Below the pieces are notes generated by a model. It was given only the letters and a program-made list of their open reading frames with translations, was not told the DNA's origin and did no database searches. The position numbers and the translations under genes are program-made. A stretch of DNA of 7,732 nt from CAZCZR01 sp964503455 (lineage in GTDB: Bacteria > Bacillota > Clostridia > UBA1381), in NCBI GenBank assembly GCA_964503455.1, contig CAZCZR010000073.1:1-7732 (forward strand). Direction: 5' to 3'. This document shows, in pieces, positions 6,711-7,732 of this stretch. Position 1 is the first letter of the stretch, and each line of letters begins with the position of its first letter.

Positions 6711-7548
6711 TGCCGTTCTCCGCGATCATTTTTTCAAAGACCGGCTCCATTCCCTCAAAGAACGGGCCGTCAAATATTTCTATAGCTCCCTTGTCGCAGA
6801 TATTGGCAAGCTCAGGATCGATCGGAAGCTTTTCTATGATGTTCAGTCCATGCGCTTTCGCGACTTCGTCAATGCCGCTTTCGCCAAACACGGATATTTC
6901 CTTTCCGCAGTCCGGACATTTAAGATAGCTCATGTTCTCCACAATGCCGAGGATCGGTATCTCCATCATTTCAGCCATATTTACAGCCTTTTCAACTATC
7001 ATCGAAACAAGCTCCTGCGGCGACGCCACAACCACTATGCCGTCTACCGGCAGCGACTGAAACACCGTCAGCGGCACATCGCCCGTTCCCGGAGGCATAT
7101 CCACGAACATAAAATCAATATCGCCCCATGCGACATCCGTCCAAAACTGTGTCACGGTGTTTGCAATGACCGGACCTCTCCAGATGACAGGGTCTGTTTC
7201 GCGCTCCAAAAGCAGATTCAAAGACATTACCTTCGTATCAAGGCGCGTATTGACCGGATAAATAAATTCTCCGTCGCCGTAAGCCTTCTGCTCCGTAATG
7301 CCGAACATCCTCGGTATCGACGGTCCCGTTATATCGGCGTCAAGCACAGCCGTTTTAAAACCCATTCTGTTAGCTGCCACCGCAAGCATTGAAGTCACCA
7401 TCGACTTGCCTACCCCGCCCTTGCCGGATACGACCGCGATAACCTTTTTTATATTGCTTTTCTCATTCTGCCGTTCCTTCTGTATTGCATTCCTCTCGCC
7501 GCAGTCCGCGCCGCAGCTTGAGCAGTCATGCGTACATTCTTCACTCAT
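6703..7548 (-). CDS. Mrp/NBP35 family Fe-S cluster carrier ATPase
   Basis: This is a cytoplasmic P-loop ATPase of the Mrp/ApbC/Nbp35 group, members of which bind a labile [4Fe-4S] cluster and pass it to target proteins. It has 281 residues. The N-terminus carries Cys5, Cys9, Cys12 and Cys16 (C-x3-C-x2-C-x3-C), a cluster-like extension reminiscent of the Nbp35 N-terminal ferredoxin motif but with different spacing. The deviant Walker A is GKGGVGKS at 42-49 with both lysines. DADITGPSIPRMFG lies at 70-83 and DMPPGTGD at 150-157. The CPDC at 211-214 is the cysteine pair that bridges the cluster across the dimer. No DUF59 N-domain is present, unlike some Mrp proteins. A GGAAG site precedes ATG by 9 nt. 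It is the first gene after a perfect promoter. MinD/ParA are excluded by the CPDC and GPSIP motifs. Confidence 0.96.
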   Translation of the reverse strand: MSEECTHDCSSCGADCGERNAIQKERQNEKSNIKKVIAVVSGKGGVGKSMVTSMLAVAANRMGFKTAVLDADITGPSIPRMFGITEQKAYGDGEFIYPVNTRLDTKVMSLNLLLERETDPVIWRGPVIANTVTQFWTDVAWGDIDFMFVDMPPGTGDVPLTVFQSLPVDGIVVVASPQELVSMIVEKAVNMAEMMEIPILGIVENMSYLKCPDCGKEISVFGESGIDEVAKAHGLNIIEKLPIDPELANICDKGAIEIFDGPFFEGMEPVFEKMIAENGND

Positions 7549-7595
7549 GTTTTTGAACTTCCTTTCAGTATTTGTATACGATCCGATGTAATGCT

Positions 7596-7624
7596 ATTAT
7601 AACACTTCCGCCGCGTATTGTCAA
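7596..7624 (-). promoter_or_regulatory. Sigma-A promoter of the mrp gene run
   Basis: The minus strand has TTGACA at 7619-7624 and TATAAT at 7596-7601, separated by 17 nt, a perfect consensus match. Transcription should begin near 7589, giving a leader of about 40 nt. No CtsR box or other operator is seen nearby, so constitutive vegetative expression is likely. Confidence 0.92.
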
Positions 7625-7677
7625 GGCATTGCCGCGCCGATTTCGTTCATATGCGTCAAGGCAAAAATCACGGGGCC

Positions 7678-7712
7678 AAAAAAGAAACCCGCCGCACGAA
7701 GCAGCGAGTCCC
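7678..7712 (-). terminator. Rho-independent terminator of a gene outside the window
   Basis: On the minus strand an 8-bp stem with two T:G pairs (CTCGCTGC with GCGGCGGG, at 7701-7708 and 7688-7695) closes a TTCGT loop. It can be extended by four more pairs, two of them G:T, to 7684-7712, and it is followed by six T (7683-7678). It ends transcription arriving from beyond 7732 and insulates the mrp promoter. Confidence 0.85.
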
Positions 7713-7732
7713 CTGAATATCCGAATTTTATT

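Noticed and set aside
6562..7392. Plus-strand 276-codon ORF
   Set aside because: It lies antisense to mrp and the C_GCAxxG_C_C gene, has a low-complexity Arg/His-rich translation and no ribosome site or family motif. It is a shadow of well-supported minus-strand genes.
7654..7659. Second TTGACG -35-like hexamer upstream of the mrp promoter
   Set aside because: No -10-like hexamer lies at 16-18 nt. The perfect promoter at 7596-7624 explains expression.

Overview
The window looks like chromosomal DNA from an endospore-forming, low-to-moderate-GC Firmicute of the class Clostridia. The evidence is a CtsR/McsA/McsB/ClpC stress operon with a CtsR box, a SpoIID sporulation hydrolase, strong AGGAGG-type ribosome binding sites, and two promoters that match the sigma-A consensus exactly. 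All eight confident genes lie on the minus strand, so transcription runs from high to low coordinates. Every long plus-strand ORF is a shadow of one of them. No RNA gene, insertion sequence, CRISPR array or integration site was seen.

Right half (about 7732 to 4597): a rho-independent terminator (7678-7712) ends a gene lying outside the window. A perfect promoter (TTGACA-N17-TATAAT, 7596-7624) then starts a four-gene run: an Mrp/NBP35-type Fe-S carrier ATPase, a C_GCAxxG_C_C family cysteine-rich protein whose start overlaps the mrp stop, spoIID, and an unrecognised multi-pass membrane protein 12 nt after spoIID. A strong terminator (4597-4632) closes the run. Gene spacing suggests one transcript, but the 54-nt gap before spoIID could hold a sporulation promoter.

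Left half (about 4551 to 34): a second perfect promoter (4523-4551) carries a CtsR operator just downstream of its -10 box and drives ctsR-mcsA-mcsB-clpC. CtsR represses the operon. McsA activates the arginine kinase McsB, which marks proteins and inactivates CtsR. ClpC, with the ClpP protease encoded elsewhere, unfolds the marked proteins. The Glu residues of the ClpC N-domain that read phosphoarginine, the McsB kinase motifs and the CtsR wing arginine are all present, so the pathway appears intact.

The main oddities are a short McsA that lacks the N-terminal zinc finger, a 109-nt ctsR-mcsA spacer with a hairpin and a 22-codon ORF, a 14-bp tandem repeat between mcsB and clpC, and the unidentified membrane protein coupled to spoIID. 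I see no clearly new biological system. This is mostly a conserved core region with a few local peculiarities.
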